Shown: piece after piece, positions 14,998 to 22,311 of the stretch
How the letters are laid out: each line of letters opens with the position of its first letter
Numbering within the stretch: the stretch's first letter is position 1
Origin: Chloroflexota bacterium
Lineage (GTDB): Bacteria; Chloroflexota; UBA6077; CF-72
DNA length: 50,885 bases
Assembly (NCBI GenBank): GCA_019239775.1
Contig: JAFAZN010000044.1
Coordinates: 1 to 50,885 of the forward strand
Direction of reading: 5' to 3'
The notes under the pieces: generated by a model
What the model saw: the letters and a program-made list of their open reading frames with translations, nothing else
Told to the model about the DNA's origin: nothing
The model's database searches: none
Made by a program: the position numbers and the translations under genes

Positions 14998-16239
14998 TTA
15001 TTGGACGATCACGACGGGTGTCGCCTTCAGGTCGCCGATAGCCCACCGCGCCACGTCACCCTGCGCAACTGTCGGCTGGGTCAGTCCGAAGAGATAGGCG
15101 CCATCGGCCCAGGTCAGGTTGATGCACCCCTGGCTTTCCACCTGGCCGAACTGGTCGTGCCAGTAGGTCGAGTGAATCGCGTAACCGCCATCCAGGTAGT
15201 ACTGCACAAACGGCACGTTGGGCAGGTAGTACTCGTGGTCGGCGCCCGAGACTGACGCCGACGTCATGTTGTCGAAGCGGTATTTCCCCATGGTCGAGTA
15301 CTCGCCTTCGGGCGTATCCACACCCGCCCGCCCCAGCGAGACGTAGGTGGTAAAGGTGGGTGCTCCAGTCGGATCGAGGTAAGTAAGTGTCGACGCGGAC
15401 CTCGATACGACGATGGTGCCCAGGCCGTCCGGCGCGTCAGCGGGCCGAAGCGCGATGACTTGCTTCGGCTCCGCCATCTTCGCGATCAGAGAGGAGTGCA
15501 CGACCGCCCCGGCGTAGCGGCCGCCGTCAATGCGGTACCACGTCGAGTTGCCTGAAACAGCATCGCCCGTAACTGATTCCAGTACCTTGACGCGATCGCC
15601 TGGCACCAGCGTGCCGACGATCGGCGCCTTGGTACTCGGCCCCGCGCGCACGTTGGCCTGCGAGCGCAACCCGCCCCACCAGCCGCCCGGCGCCTCGTCG
15701 CCTGAGGGCATGCTCCAGCCGGTGGCCCAATCGGAGGTCGACTCGCGCAGCGTGTGCAGCCCGACGTAGCCCTCGGTGGTTGACCACCACACGTTGGTGT
15801 CACCCTCGATGCCCGGCGACGCGCCGGTCACGCGCAACAGGTCGCCCTGTTTGGCGGTCCGCCGAATGGGCTCGCTGGAGCTCGGTCGCGCGTAGATCGA
15901 GACGCTCGGTACGGAGACCTCGCCGACCCAGGGCTGGATTTCCTCGCTGACCTGGTCGGACGGCAGCCAACCGTCCGGCGTCTGCGTCCAGGCGGTGCCG
16001 TCTGTAGCAGTTGACTCGTTGACCACGACCACGAGCTGGCCGCGCGCGAGTGGCCCAACCGGAGCCGAGGACTTATCCGGCTGCGTGTACAACGCGGTCG
16101 AATCCGCGGTTACGCGCGACTGCCAGGGCGGGCCGAACCTGTTCGCGTACGCGGCCAGTCCACCGAACGTGAGCCAGCCCAGTACGGCCACTGACGTCAC
16201 GAGAGGCGTCACCGCGCGGACGTTCAAACGGACGAACAT
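14998..16239 (-). CDS. L,D-transpeptidase (YkuD) with three SH3-like domains
   Basis: The 413-residue cell-wall enzyme starts at the ATG at 16239. A membrane segment at about 10-31 acts as signal anchor. Three bacterial SH3-like segments follow: about 42-95 (VTADSTALYTQPD), 108-163 (PSVSIYARPSSSEP) and 192-250 (SQANVRAGPSTKAPIVG). The C-terminal YkuD domain (about 272-413) has catalytic H356 in YAIHSTYWHD and C372 in SQGCINLTWADG. Such enzymes make 3-3 peptidoglycan cross-links or attach proteins to the wall, and are resistant to most beta-lactams. A longer upstream reading is Ala/Arg-rich and covers the divergent gene, so it is not used. Only 19 bases separate it from that gene's start. Confidence 0.9.
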   Translation of the reverse strand: MFVRLNVRAVTPLVTSVAVLGWLTFGGLAAYANRFGPPWQSRVTADSTALYTQPDKSSAPVGPLARGQLVVVVNESTATDGTAWTQTPDGWLPSDQVSEEIQPWVGEVSVPSVSIYARPSSSEPIRRTAKQGDLLRVTGASPGIEGDTNVWWSTTEGYVGLHTLRESTSDWATGWSMPSGDEAPGGWWGGLRSQANVRAGPSTKAPIVGTLVPGDRVKVLESVTGDAVSGNSTWYRIDGGRYAGAVVHSSLIAKMAEPKQVIALRPADAPDGLGTIVVSRSASTLTYLDPTGAPTFTTYVSLGRAGVDTPEGEYSTMGKYRFDNMTSASVSGADHEYYLPNVPFVQYYLDGGYAIHSTYWHDQFGQVESQGCINLTWADGAYLFGLTQPTVAQGDVARWAIGDLKATPVVIVQ

Positions 16240-16258
16240 GCTTGAATGAGTAACGGTT

Positions 16259-16897
16259 ATGCGCGTCGCGGGTGTCGAGCCCAATCCCCTGCGACGGGTC
16301 TTTCCATTGATCGTGGTCCTCATTCTGCTCGGCGCAGTGGTGGCCGTGGCGGTGTGGGCCCGCCAGCAAGATGCTGCGCGTCGCCTGGCGGAAGATCGCG
16401 CGGACATTGCCGAAACGCAGCTGGTGGCTGCCGAAGCTTCGCTGACGGCGATTGCCCGTGTGGCCGCAGCGGCGACCGCGACCGCAACGGCAGGCAACAA
16501 CGAGCCGGAGCTCGCGTTGCGTAGGTCGCTCGACCTGGTCTTTGAGGCTTACAAGGATCCCAGCGAGGGCAAGCTCAAAGCGTTGACCGATGCATTCAGC
16601 GCGGACGCGCTGAGCTTCGAGCGCACGGAGGCCGAGCACCTCATCTCAGGCGGCCTGCATTTGGAGGGCGGTACGCCGTATGAGCTGACGGTGGTGTCGT
16701 CGAGCGTTGGGCCGACCGGAGATACGACCATCAACACGCACGAGGTCTGGACGTACGACGAGGTGGACAGTCAGGAGCGCCACGTGCGCTGCGTGCGCGA
16801 GGACAGCGACCAGGCGTACACGTTGCGCCGTATTGCCGCCGGCTGGCGCGTGGAGGACATCACGCTCAGTGGCACACCCCACCGCACGGACTGCTAG
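16259..16897 (+). CDS. Membrane-anchored protein with extracytoplasmic domain, paralogue of 21590-22252
   Basis: The family is not recognised. The 212-residue protein has a short basic N-terminus, one membrane helix at about 14-35 (FPLIVVLILLGAVVAVAVWA), a coiled-coil-like Ala-rich stretch (about 38-80), and an outside globular domain (about 83-212). The last 40 residues carry VRCVREDSDQAYTL and WRVEDITLSGTPHRTDC, which closely match RCFIEDSDQTYTM and WTVDDIQLGGTHRSDC in the minus-strand gene 5 kb downstream. The fold looks like the SnoaL/NTF2-like 'add a term, measure a response' type, but this is a guess. It diverges from the L,D-transpeptidase gene by 19 bases. Confidence 0.75.
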   Translation: MRVAGVEPNPLRRVFPLIVVLILLGAVVAVAVWARQQDAARRLAEDRADIAETQLVAAEASLTAIARVAAAATATATAGNNEPELALRRSLDLVFEAYKDPSEGKLKALTDAFSADALSFERTEAEHLISGGLHLEGGTPYELTVVSSSVGPTGDTTINTHEVWTYDEVDSQERHVRCVREDSDQAYTLRRIAAGWRVEDITLSGTPHRTDC

Positions 16898-16903
16898 TCT
16901 CGG

Positions 16904-18271
16904 TCAGGCGAACGCGGGTGGCGCCGGCATCGCTGGCAGTCGTGCCTCACACCAGCTTGCGGCGCCAAACAGCTCGGCTTCGCGCCATGGCAGGCACGCC
17001 AGCTGGACGGCAAGTGGCAGCCCTTCCGGCTGCAAGACGCCACTTGGCAGTGTGATGCTCGGAAATCCGACCAGGCTGAAAGGCGCTTGCAACGAGGTGT
17101 CGCCAGTGGTTTCGCGGCCAGGCGCCACGTCGACAGCGGTCGGCAGCAGCAGCGCGTCCACGTCACGCAGACCCTCGCCGATCGAATGGCGGATGCGGCG
17201 CCGCAGCCGCTGCGCGTGCAAGTAGCTCACGCCGGGCAACAGCCGCCCTGCCTCGACGAGAGCGCGCAGGCGCGGTTGATGCGCGCCGGGAAACTGCTCG
17301 AGCATCTGCCAGTGCACCGCCGAGGCCTCGACCTGCATGGTGACCTGTTGCACGGCCAGGATCAGCTCTAACGGTTCGCCAAATGAGACCTCGCGAATGG
17401 TGGCTCCCGCCTGCTCGAAGCGTGCCGCCACTCCGAGGACGTGTTCACGCAGGCGTGCTGTGGATTGCTCGAGCGCTTCGCGGACGAGACCTAACCGGGG
17501 TGGCGTCGTGCGCGGCCCATCGGCAACGAAGGGCGGTTGCGTTGGATCCGAGTGCGGGTCGGATGGGTCGTAGCCAGCGATGGCGCCGAGAACCAGCTGG
17601 CAATCCGCGACCGAACGAGCGAGGAGACCGACGTGGTCCAGGCTCCAGGCCAGCGGCAGCACGCCCCGTTTGCTGACACGACCGTAGGTTGGTTTGAACC
17701 CGACGACGCCGTTGTATGCCGCCGGGCGCAGCACTGAGCCAGCGGTCTGGCTGCCGAAGGCGATGGGGATGAGTCGCGCCGCCACACCGGCCGCGGAGCC
17801 GCTGCTCGAGCCGCCCGGGGTGCGATCGTCATGCCACGGGTTGCGCGTGCGCGAGGGATCGGCGTAGGCGAATTGCGTCGTCACCATCTTGCCGAGCAGG
17901 ATCGCCCCGGCGGCTTTCAGTCGCGCAATCGGCTGCGCGTCGGCCGACGGCACCCGGCTGTTGTACGGGGCGAAGCTCGCCGAGGTGACCAGGTCGGCTG
18001 AATCGAAGATGTCCTTGGCGCCGAACGGCACACCGTGCAGTGGTCCGAGCTCGCTTTTGGAGGACAGGGCTGCCTCGGCTGCTCGCGCGGCGGCTACTGC
18101 GCGATCGGGGTCGAGACGCGCCCAGGCCTGCACCTTCGCGTCGACCGCCGCCGCGCGCGTTAGCAAGGCCTCAACCAGCTCGACGGGAGAGAGCTGTCGC
18201 GAGCGGATCAAGGCCGCAGCCTCGGATGCCGACAACGCGTGCAGCGCGGTGGCCGTCGACGATTCTGTCAT
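16904..18271 (-). CDS. Amidase-signature family amidohydrolase (AtzE/GatA-like)
   Basis: The 455-residue enzyme belongs to the amidase signature family, with the Ser-cisSer-Lys triad: Lys in VPFGAKDIFDSADL, the Gly/Ser-rich signature TPGGSSSGSAAGVAA, and the nucleophile region GSQTAGSVLRPAAYNGVVG. Its length suits a stand-alone amidase such as AtzE (1-carboxybiuret hydrolase) better than a GatCAB subunit, and no gatB is near. The ATG at 18271 overlaps (ATGA) the stop of a 59-codon gene that resembles the AtzG subunit, which supports an AtzE-like complex. Substrate unproven. The stop lies 6 bases from the end of the convergent gene. Confidence 0.88.
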   Translation of the reverse strand: MTESSTATALHALSASEAAALIRSRQLSPVELVEALLTRAAAVDAKVQAWARLDPDRAVAAARAAEAALSSKSELGPLHGVPFGAKDIFDSADLVTSASFAPYNSRVPSADAQPIARLKAAGAILLGKMVTTQFAYADPSRTRNPWHDDRTPGGSSSGSAAGVAARLIPIAFGSQTAGSVLRPAAYNGVVGFKPTYGRVSKRGVLPLAWSLDHVGLLARSVADCQLVLGAIAGYDPSDPHSDPTQPPFVADGPRTTPPRLGLVREALEQSTARLREHVLGVAARFEQAGATIREVSFGEPLELILAVQQVTMQVEASAVHWQMLEQFPGAHQPRLRALVEAGRLLPGVSYLHAQRLRRRIRHSIGEGLRDVDALLLPTAVDVAPGRETTGDTSLQAPFSLVGFPSITLPSGVLQPEGLPLAVQLACLPWREAELFGAASWCEARLPAMPAPPAFA

Positions 18272-18447
18272 GGCTCGTCGCCGGATGGCCCGAGCGACTC
18301 CTGGCTCACACGCCAGACGACCGAAGCGGCTGACGCGAGCGCGGTCTGCAGCGTGGCCTCGGCGGCGCGCTCCTCGCCGTAGATCTCGACGGCGCAACGG
18401 CGCAACTCGGCCAAAATCGCAAGCCGCGCCGGGTCGTCGTCGTTCAC
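18268..18447 (-). CDS. AtzG-like small partner of the amidase (59 aa)
   Basis: A 59-codon minus-strand frame runs from a GTG at 18447 to a TGA that overlaps the amidase ATG by four bases (ATGA). The sequence is an acidic start (NDDDPARLAILAELRR), a helix, then AAEATLQTALASAASVVWRV, an amphipathic helix, and a short polar tail. AtzG/DUF4089 proteins are about 60-70 residues, lie directly before atzE-like amidase genes, and resemble GatC in wrapping around the amidase. The match here is in size, position and helical pattern rather than clear sequence identity. GC-rich third positions support coding. Confidence 0.6.
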   Translation of the reverse strand: MNDDDPARLAILAELRRCAVEIYGEERAAEATLQTALASAASVVWRVSQESLGPSGDEP

Positions 18448-18546
18448 GGTTGAGCCATGCTACGCCAGCCTCAACCTGTTCGCGACCTGAATCTTTACAA
18501 CCGCGGCTCAACAATCTGAACTCAACGGTGATACAAGGGGCGCGGC

Positions 18547-20298
18547 ATGGCGGTGGCGGTTTCAATAGTCGCGGTTGAGATTTTGATTTCGTCCTTGCAG
18601 GACATTGAGCGCGAGCTGCGCGAGCAGGTTCGCGAGGACGCACGGTATCAGCATGCGTTCGGGCTGGCGGGGGAGCTGCGGGCAGAGCTTGAACGACTGA
18701 GCGACCCAACGGCGCCGGCACGGGCGCCGCGCCCCATTCGGGCGCTCACGCGCCGACGGACCAGGCGGCGCACCGCACGACCCGTGGGTCCAACGCCCAC
18801 GAGCACCACGATTGCGCAGGAGCATCAGGCGCTCACGGAGATGGTTGAGCAGGTCGCTGGCGAATCGAACGAGATCGCCAATCGGCGATTCGACGACTTG
18901 CGCCTGGACGAACGCACTCGGCACGTGCTGGAGAACGCTGGACTCCATGAGGTGCGTGAGGTCACGAGCCTGTCTGCCGAGCAGGTGATGAGCCTCCCGG
19001 ACATCGCCCCGCGCACGCTGGCCGAGCTGCGCGCAGCCATCATGTTCGCGCTGGATATCGCCGATGCGCCGCGCCGGCCGATGCTGCCCGCAGCACACGA
19101 AGGTGAGGACCTGTTCGACGGCGTCGTGCAGACGGTCAATCAGCTGCCACGCTACGAACGCGAAACCGTGGTGCTGCGCACCGGTACAAACGATCGCGTT
19201 TACACAATCGAGGAGGTTGCCGCCGCACTGGGGTGCCCGGCCGACCAGGTGCCCATCCTGGAGCGCCACGCGCTGAACCTGCTGCTGTCGCAGCCTGCGA
19301 GCCTGGAGGCCTGCTGGCGACTCGAAGCGCTGTGTGCGCAGTACGGCCTCGGCTGGGAGGACGAGCGCCTGCAGAAGGTGGTCGCGTCGCTGTACCCGAA
19401 GACCCGCGCGAACTTCACGCGGCTGGTCGCCTGGCTGATGCGAGAGAAAAGCCGCCTGGCGGCCGAGGCTGCCGGGCGAACATTCGTCGAGCCGGGTGGG
19501 ATCGCCCACTTCGACGAAATGGTCATCGCGACGATTGGCCGCTACGGCGACCTGTCGCCCGAGCAGTTGAATCGACAGCTGCAGGCAGCGCTACCGCCTG
19601 CCGATCGGGCTCTGTATCCGGACGTCAATGTCGCGGAGCGCGTACAGATCCTTGGCCCCGCGGTGCAGCGCGAGGACGGCACGTTCTACCTGCCCGATAC
19701 CCCGGTGCCGGGCGTCGATGATCGCCACATTCGAGCATTGAACGGCCTGATCGGGGCGTTGCAGAAGCTTGGCAGCGCGCGCATTTCGGCGCTCACGACC
19801 GAGGTCAACCGGCGCTTGCCGCGCCAGTATCACATCAACGATCAGTACGTGCGCACGTGGCTCACGCGCAATCCTGAGCTGTTCGTGCAGTCGGACGCCG
19901 ATCGCTTCAAGTTGGCGTCGCTGGACGTGGACATTCTGTGCGGGCTGGCCAAGTCGTGGACGCCCGGGTCAACGGCCCCAGCGGTTGCGATCGGGCTGGG
20001 TCGGAGCGGCGGGGTTGGGGCTGCGCAGCAACACGAACGCGTCGCTAAAGCGATCGCCGAGTTCCTTGGCCGCGAGGGACCGCAGCCCATCTGGCGAATC
20101 CGGTCGTTTCTGTACGGAAAGATCATCGGGCCAGCGTCGGCGGACACGGTCATCGCCGCGTATCCGAATCAGTTCGTCCGACAGAAGACCGGGACGATCG
20201 CACTGCGCGATGGCGACGATCCGCTGACCGAGATCACCGAGGTGGCAGTGCGCCCGGCACGACCCCGCCGGCCGCGGCTCTGGCCTCAGCGCGCCTGA
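18547..20298 (+). CDS. Fusion of RNA polymerase alpha-CTD-like and sigma-70 region-4-like domains with winged-helix repeats
   Basis: No named family is recognised for this 583-residue protein. Residues 14-50 are helical, and 60-80 are strongly basic (RRRTRRRTARP). Residues 113-170 read like the helix-hairpin-helix C-terminal domain of the polymerase alpha subunit (FDDLRLDERTRHVLENAG, then LSAEQVMSLPDIAPRTLAEL). Residues 191-247 read like sigma region 4 (VNQLPRYERETVVLRTG, then YTIEEVAAALGCPADQVPIL). Three further segments at about 322-385, 393-460 and 493-555 look like winged-helix repeats, each ending in a short FYLP, FKLASLD or IALRD strand. A DNA-binding or polymerase-associated role is inferred. 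An AAGGGG ribosome-binding site lies 6 bases before the ATG. The end overlaps the convergent gene by 65 bases. Confidence 0.8.
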   Translation: MAVAVSIVAVEILISSLQDIERELREQVREDARYQHAFGLAGELRAELERLSDPTAPARAPRPIRALTRRRTRRRTARPVGPTPTSTTIAQEHQALTEMVEQVAGESNEIANRRFDDLRLDERTRHVLENAGLHEVREVTSLSAEQVMSLPDIAPRTLAELRAAIMFALDIADAPRRPMLPAAHEGEDLFDGVVQTVNQLPRYERETVVLRTGTNDRVYTIEEVAAALGCPADQVPILERHALNLLLSQPASLEACWRLEALCAQYGLGWEDERLQKVVASLYPKTRANFTRLVAWLMREKSRLAAEAAGRTFVEPGGIAHFDEMVIATIGRYGDLSPEQLNRQLQAALPPADRALYPDVNVAERVQILGPAVQREDGTFYLPDTPVPGVDDRHIRALNGLIGALQKLGSARISALTTEVNRRLPRQYHINDQYVRTWLTRNPELFVQSDADRFKLASLDVDILCGLAKSWTPGSTAPAVAIGLGRSGGVGAAQQHERVAKAIAEFLGREGPQPIWRIRSFLYGKIIGPASADTVIAAYPNQFVRQKTGTIALRDGDDPLTEITEVAVRPARPRRPRLWPQRA

Positions 20299-21106
20299 CG
20301 CGGCGGTAAGCGCTGCGCGCGGTCGGAAGGTCGCGCAGTGCGTGCGGCAAGCGCGGGACGATGGCGCGTGAAAGCGCTGCCAGCGACCGCATGGCGGCTT
20401 CGCGACGCGGGCCCCACGAGTACCCGAATCCTTCACGAAGCGACGGCGGTAGCTGCCAGACCGTGGACTGGCGCAGCAAGAGCGCGGCAGGCGGTGGCAG
20501 CCACCAGCCTTTTGGCTCCAGGAGGAAGCGCCCAACGTAACGACCCTGGGGTGACACGTGCACTTCACCAGATCGGATGCGGTCCGCCATCCAAAAACGC
20601 AGGCCAACGAGCGTGTCCGGGAAGTCGGATGGTCTGATGCCCCACAACGGTCCGACGCGGCGCAGGTCGGCGTAGTACTGCTCGCGCTGGGCCAGGGTGA
20701 GTGGCGCGACGAACGTCTCATAGGCCAGCAGCGAGCTGTCGATCAGGGTGGCGTAAACCCAGAGCAGCAGGTGCGGATCCAGGGCGGTGTACGGCTCGCC
20801 GCCGGCAGTCCGGCCGCGCACATGCGTGTGCAGGTGGTGAATGTGGCCGAGGATACGGTCCACCTCGGGCATGCTCGCGAAAGTGAAGCCATAAATCGAG
20901 TTGAGCGTGTCGCGCAGCCGCCCGAGCGGATCGGAACGGTAGCGACTATGCGCGTCGACCGCCGCGGCGACCTTTGGATGTGCGACCTGGAGCATGAGCG
21001 CCCGGGATCCGCTGCCGAGGAGCACAGCGATCTCACGATCCACGTGCCAGACCGTGCTGTGTGGCCCGAACAGGCCCAGGTCAGGCGTCGGTGGCGAGGC
21101 GATCAC
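20234..21106 (-). CDS. MpaB-type oxygenase (DUF2236, latex-clearing-protein-like)
   Basis: The roughly 290-residue protein is of the DUF2236/MpaB family, haem-binding oxygenases related to latex clearing protein Lcp and fungal mycophenolic acid MpaB. Family segments are HSTVWHVDREIAVLLGSG, LMLQVAHPKVAAAVDAHS, a histidine-rich ILGHIHHLHTHVRG and YTALDPHLLLWVYATLIDS. The actual substrate is unknown. The GTG at 21106 is chosen as start because a longer reading to 21154 would lie 74 bases inside uraD; the chosen start overlaps uraD by 26 bases. The 3' end overlaps the plus-strand alpha-CTD/sigma-4 gene by 65 bases. Confidence 0.83.
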   Translation of the reverse strand: MIASPPTPDLGLFGPHSTVWHVDREIAVLLGSGSRALMLQVAHPKVAAAVDAHSRYRSDPLGRLRDTLNSIYGFTFASMPEVDRILGHIHHLHTHVRGRTAGGEPYTALDPHLLLWVYATLIDSSLLAYETFVAPLTLAQREQYYADLRRVGPLWGIRPSDFPDTLVGLRFWMADRIRSGEVHVSPQGRYVGRFLLEPKGWWLPPPAALLLRQSTVWQLPPSLREGFGYSWGPRREAAMRSLAALSRAIVPRLPHALRDLPTARSAYRRVRRAEARAAAGGVVPGALPPR

Positions 21107-21566
21107 GGGCGATGCGGAACATGTCACGGAGTCCAGTCGCCAACTCTTCGTCACGCGAGTGCTGTAAACGCTCCTTGAGCACCGAGACGATTTCCGTCTT
21201 TGGGCGCCGGTTCACAAAGACGACGAAACGAAAGCCGAATTTGCGCTCGTACTGATCGTTCAACTCGGCGAGTTCAGTATCGACCGTGCTGGCGCCGCCT
21301 TGCTCACGCAGCGAAGCGGCTGACAACATGGTTGGCGCAGCGCCAATACGCGGATGGGCACCGAGTACCTCAACCTGCTGCTGCAGCGACATGGACTGCG
21401 CAAGTCCTTCGGCGGTGTCGATCAGCGCGGCGTACGAAGCGAACGGCCGCTGCGCGTAGAGGGCGTCAAGCAGAGGTGGCGCTGTCTCGAACAGGGATCG
21501 AAGCGCGGAGGCGAAGTCGGTCGGGCCACTGGCGTTCAGTTGCTCCAACGTGGGATGACTCATCAC
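21081..21566 (-). CDS. uraD: OHCU decarboxylase
   Basis: UraD decarboxylates 2-oxo-4-hydroxy-4-carboxy-5-ureidoimidazoline to (S)-allantoin in uric acid breakdown. The 161-residue protein has usual length. The catalytic His is H71 in LGAHPRIG, and the C-terminal signature LNDQYERKFGFRFVVFV plus RPKTEIVSVLKERL is intact. No hiuH (5-hydroxyisourate hydrolase), uricase or allantoinase gene lies in the window. It sits between the membrane-anchored paralogue gene (23 bases upstream) and the MpaB-type gene, whose start overlaps its 3' end, so the three may form an operon without evident pathway logic. Confidence 0.9.
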   Translation of the reverse strand: MMSHPTLEQLNASGPTDFASALRSLFETAPPLLDALYAQRPFASYAALIDTAEGLAQSMSLQQQVEVLGAHPRIGAAPTMLSAASLREQGGASTVDTELAELNDQYERKFGFRFVVFVNRRPKTEIVSVLKERLQHSRDEELATGLRDMFRIARDRLATDA

Positions 21567-21589
21567 AGGGGACCTTCTCCCAGGACGCC

Positions 21590-22252
21590 CTATGTCCCCG
21601 GAGGGCAGTCGCTGCGGTGGGTGCCACCGAGCTGGATGTCGTCGACAGTCCAGGTAGGGCCCTGGAGCAGCATGGTGTACGTCTGATCGCTGTCCTCGAT
21701 GAAACAGCGCTGGCGTTGATCGTTGTCGTCGCGTTCGTCGTACAGCCAGCGTTCGTTGGTGTGAACCTGGGCGCGGTCGGGAGCTGTCTGCTGCGGCGGT
21801 GAGGCATCCACGTTGAAGGTCGACGCACCACCGAGGTGCAGGCCCGAGCCGCGCAGATAGTCCGCCTCGAGTTTGACGGTCGGCAGTGCTGCTTCAGAAA
21901 ACACCTGGGACAATTGGTCGTAACCCGAACCAGTGGGGTCCTGAAAAACCGCGAACAGGCGGCCAAGAATCCGCTCCAAGGCGCGCTGCGGTTCGCTTGC
22001 TTGCGAGACGGCGGTCGCGGTGGCGGCGGCTTGCACGAGCTGGTTCTGGGCGATCGCCGTCAGCGACGCCTCGGCGCGTGCGGCCCGCGCTTCGGCGGCA
22101 TCGGCGCGAACCAACGCGGGTTGCAGCTCAGCCTCGGCGAGCCGCGCCCTGGCGCTCTGCTGATCCGCCCACATCACGCCCGCAGCGACCAGGACGGCAA
22201 GAACCGCCAGGGGCACGAGCAACGTGAGCAATCGGCGGCGAAACCGGCGCAT
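21590..22252 (-). CDS. Membrane-anchored protein with extracytoplasmic domain, paralogue of 16259-16897
   Basis: Family not recognised. The 220-residue protein has a basic start (MRRFRRRLL), one membrane helix at about 8-29, an Ala/Glu/Arg-rich coiled-coil stretch (about 34-85) and an outside domain. The order, lengths and C-terminal sequence (CFIEDSDQTYTM, WTVDDIQLGGTHRSDC) repeat those of the plus-strand gene at 16259, and SEASLTAIAQ-like words (RAEASLTAIAQ against AAEASLTAIAR) match in the coiled coil. The function is unknown for both. It is the first gene of a minus-strand run with uraD and starts 59 bases from the divergent metallopeptidase gene. Confidence 0.75.
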   Translation of the reverse strand: MRRFRRRLLTLLVPLAVLAVLVAAGVMWADQQSARARLAEAELQPALVRADAAEARAARAEASLTAIAQNQLVQAAATATAVSQASEPQRALERILGRLFAVFQDPTGSGYDQLSQVFSEAALPTVKLEADYLRGSGLHLGGASTFNVDASPPQQTAPDRAQVHTNERWLYDERDDNDQRQRCFIEDSDQTYTMLLQGPTWTVDDIQLGGTHRSDCPPGT

Positions 22253-22311
22253 TTCGGCGTAGCCTTCTCGAAGCCTTCCTAAAAGGCCTCTCAGGTACTC
22301 TATCTCTAGGG

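Noticed and set aside
16240-16500. N-terminal extension of the SH3/YkuD transpeptidase
   Set aside because: The added 87 residues are Ala/Arg/Ser-rich, cover the divergent gene and would bury the membrane anchor.
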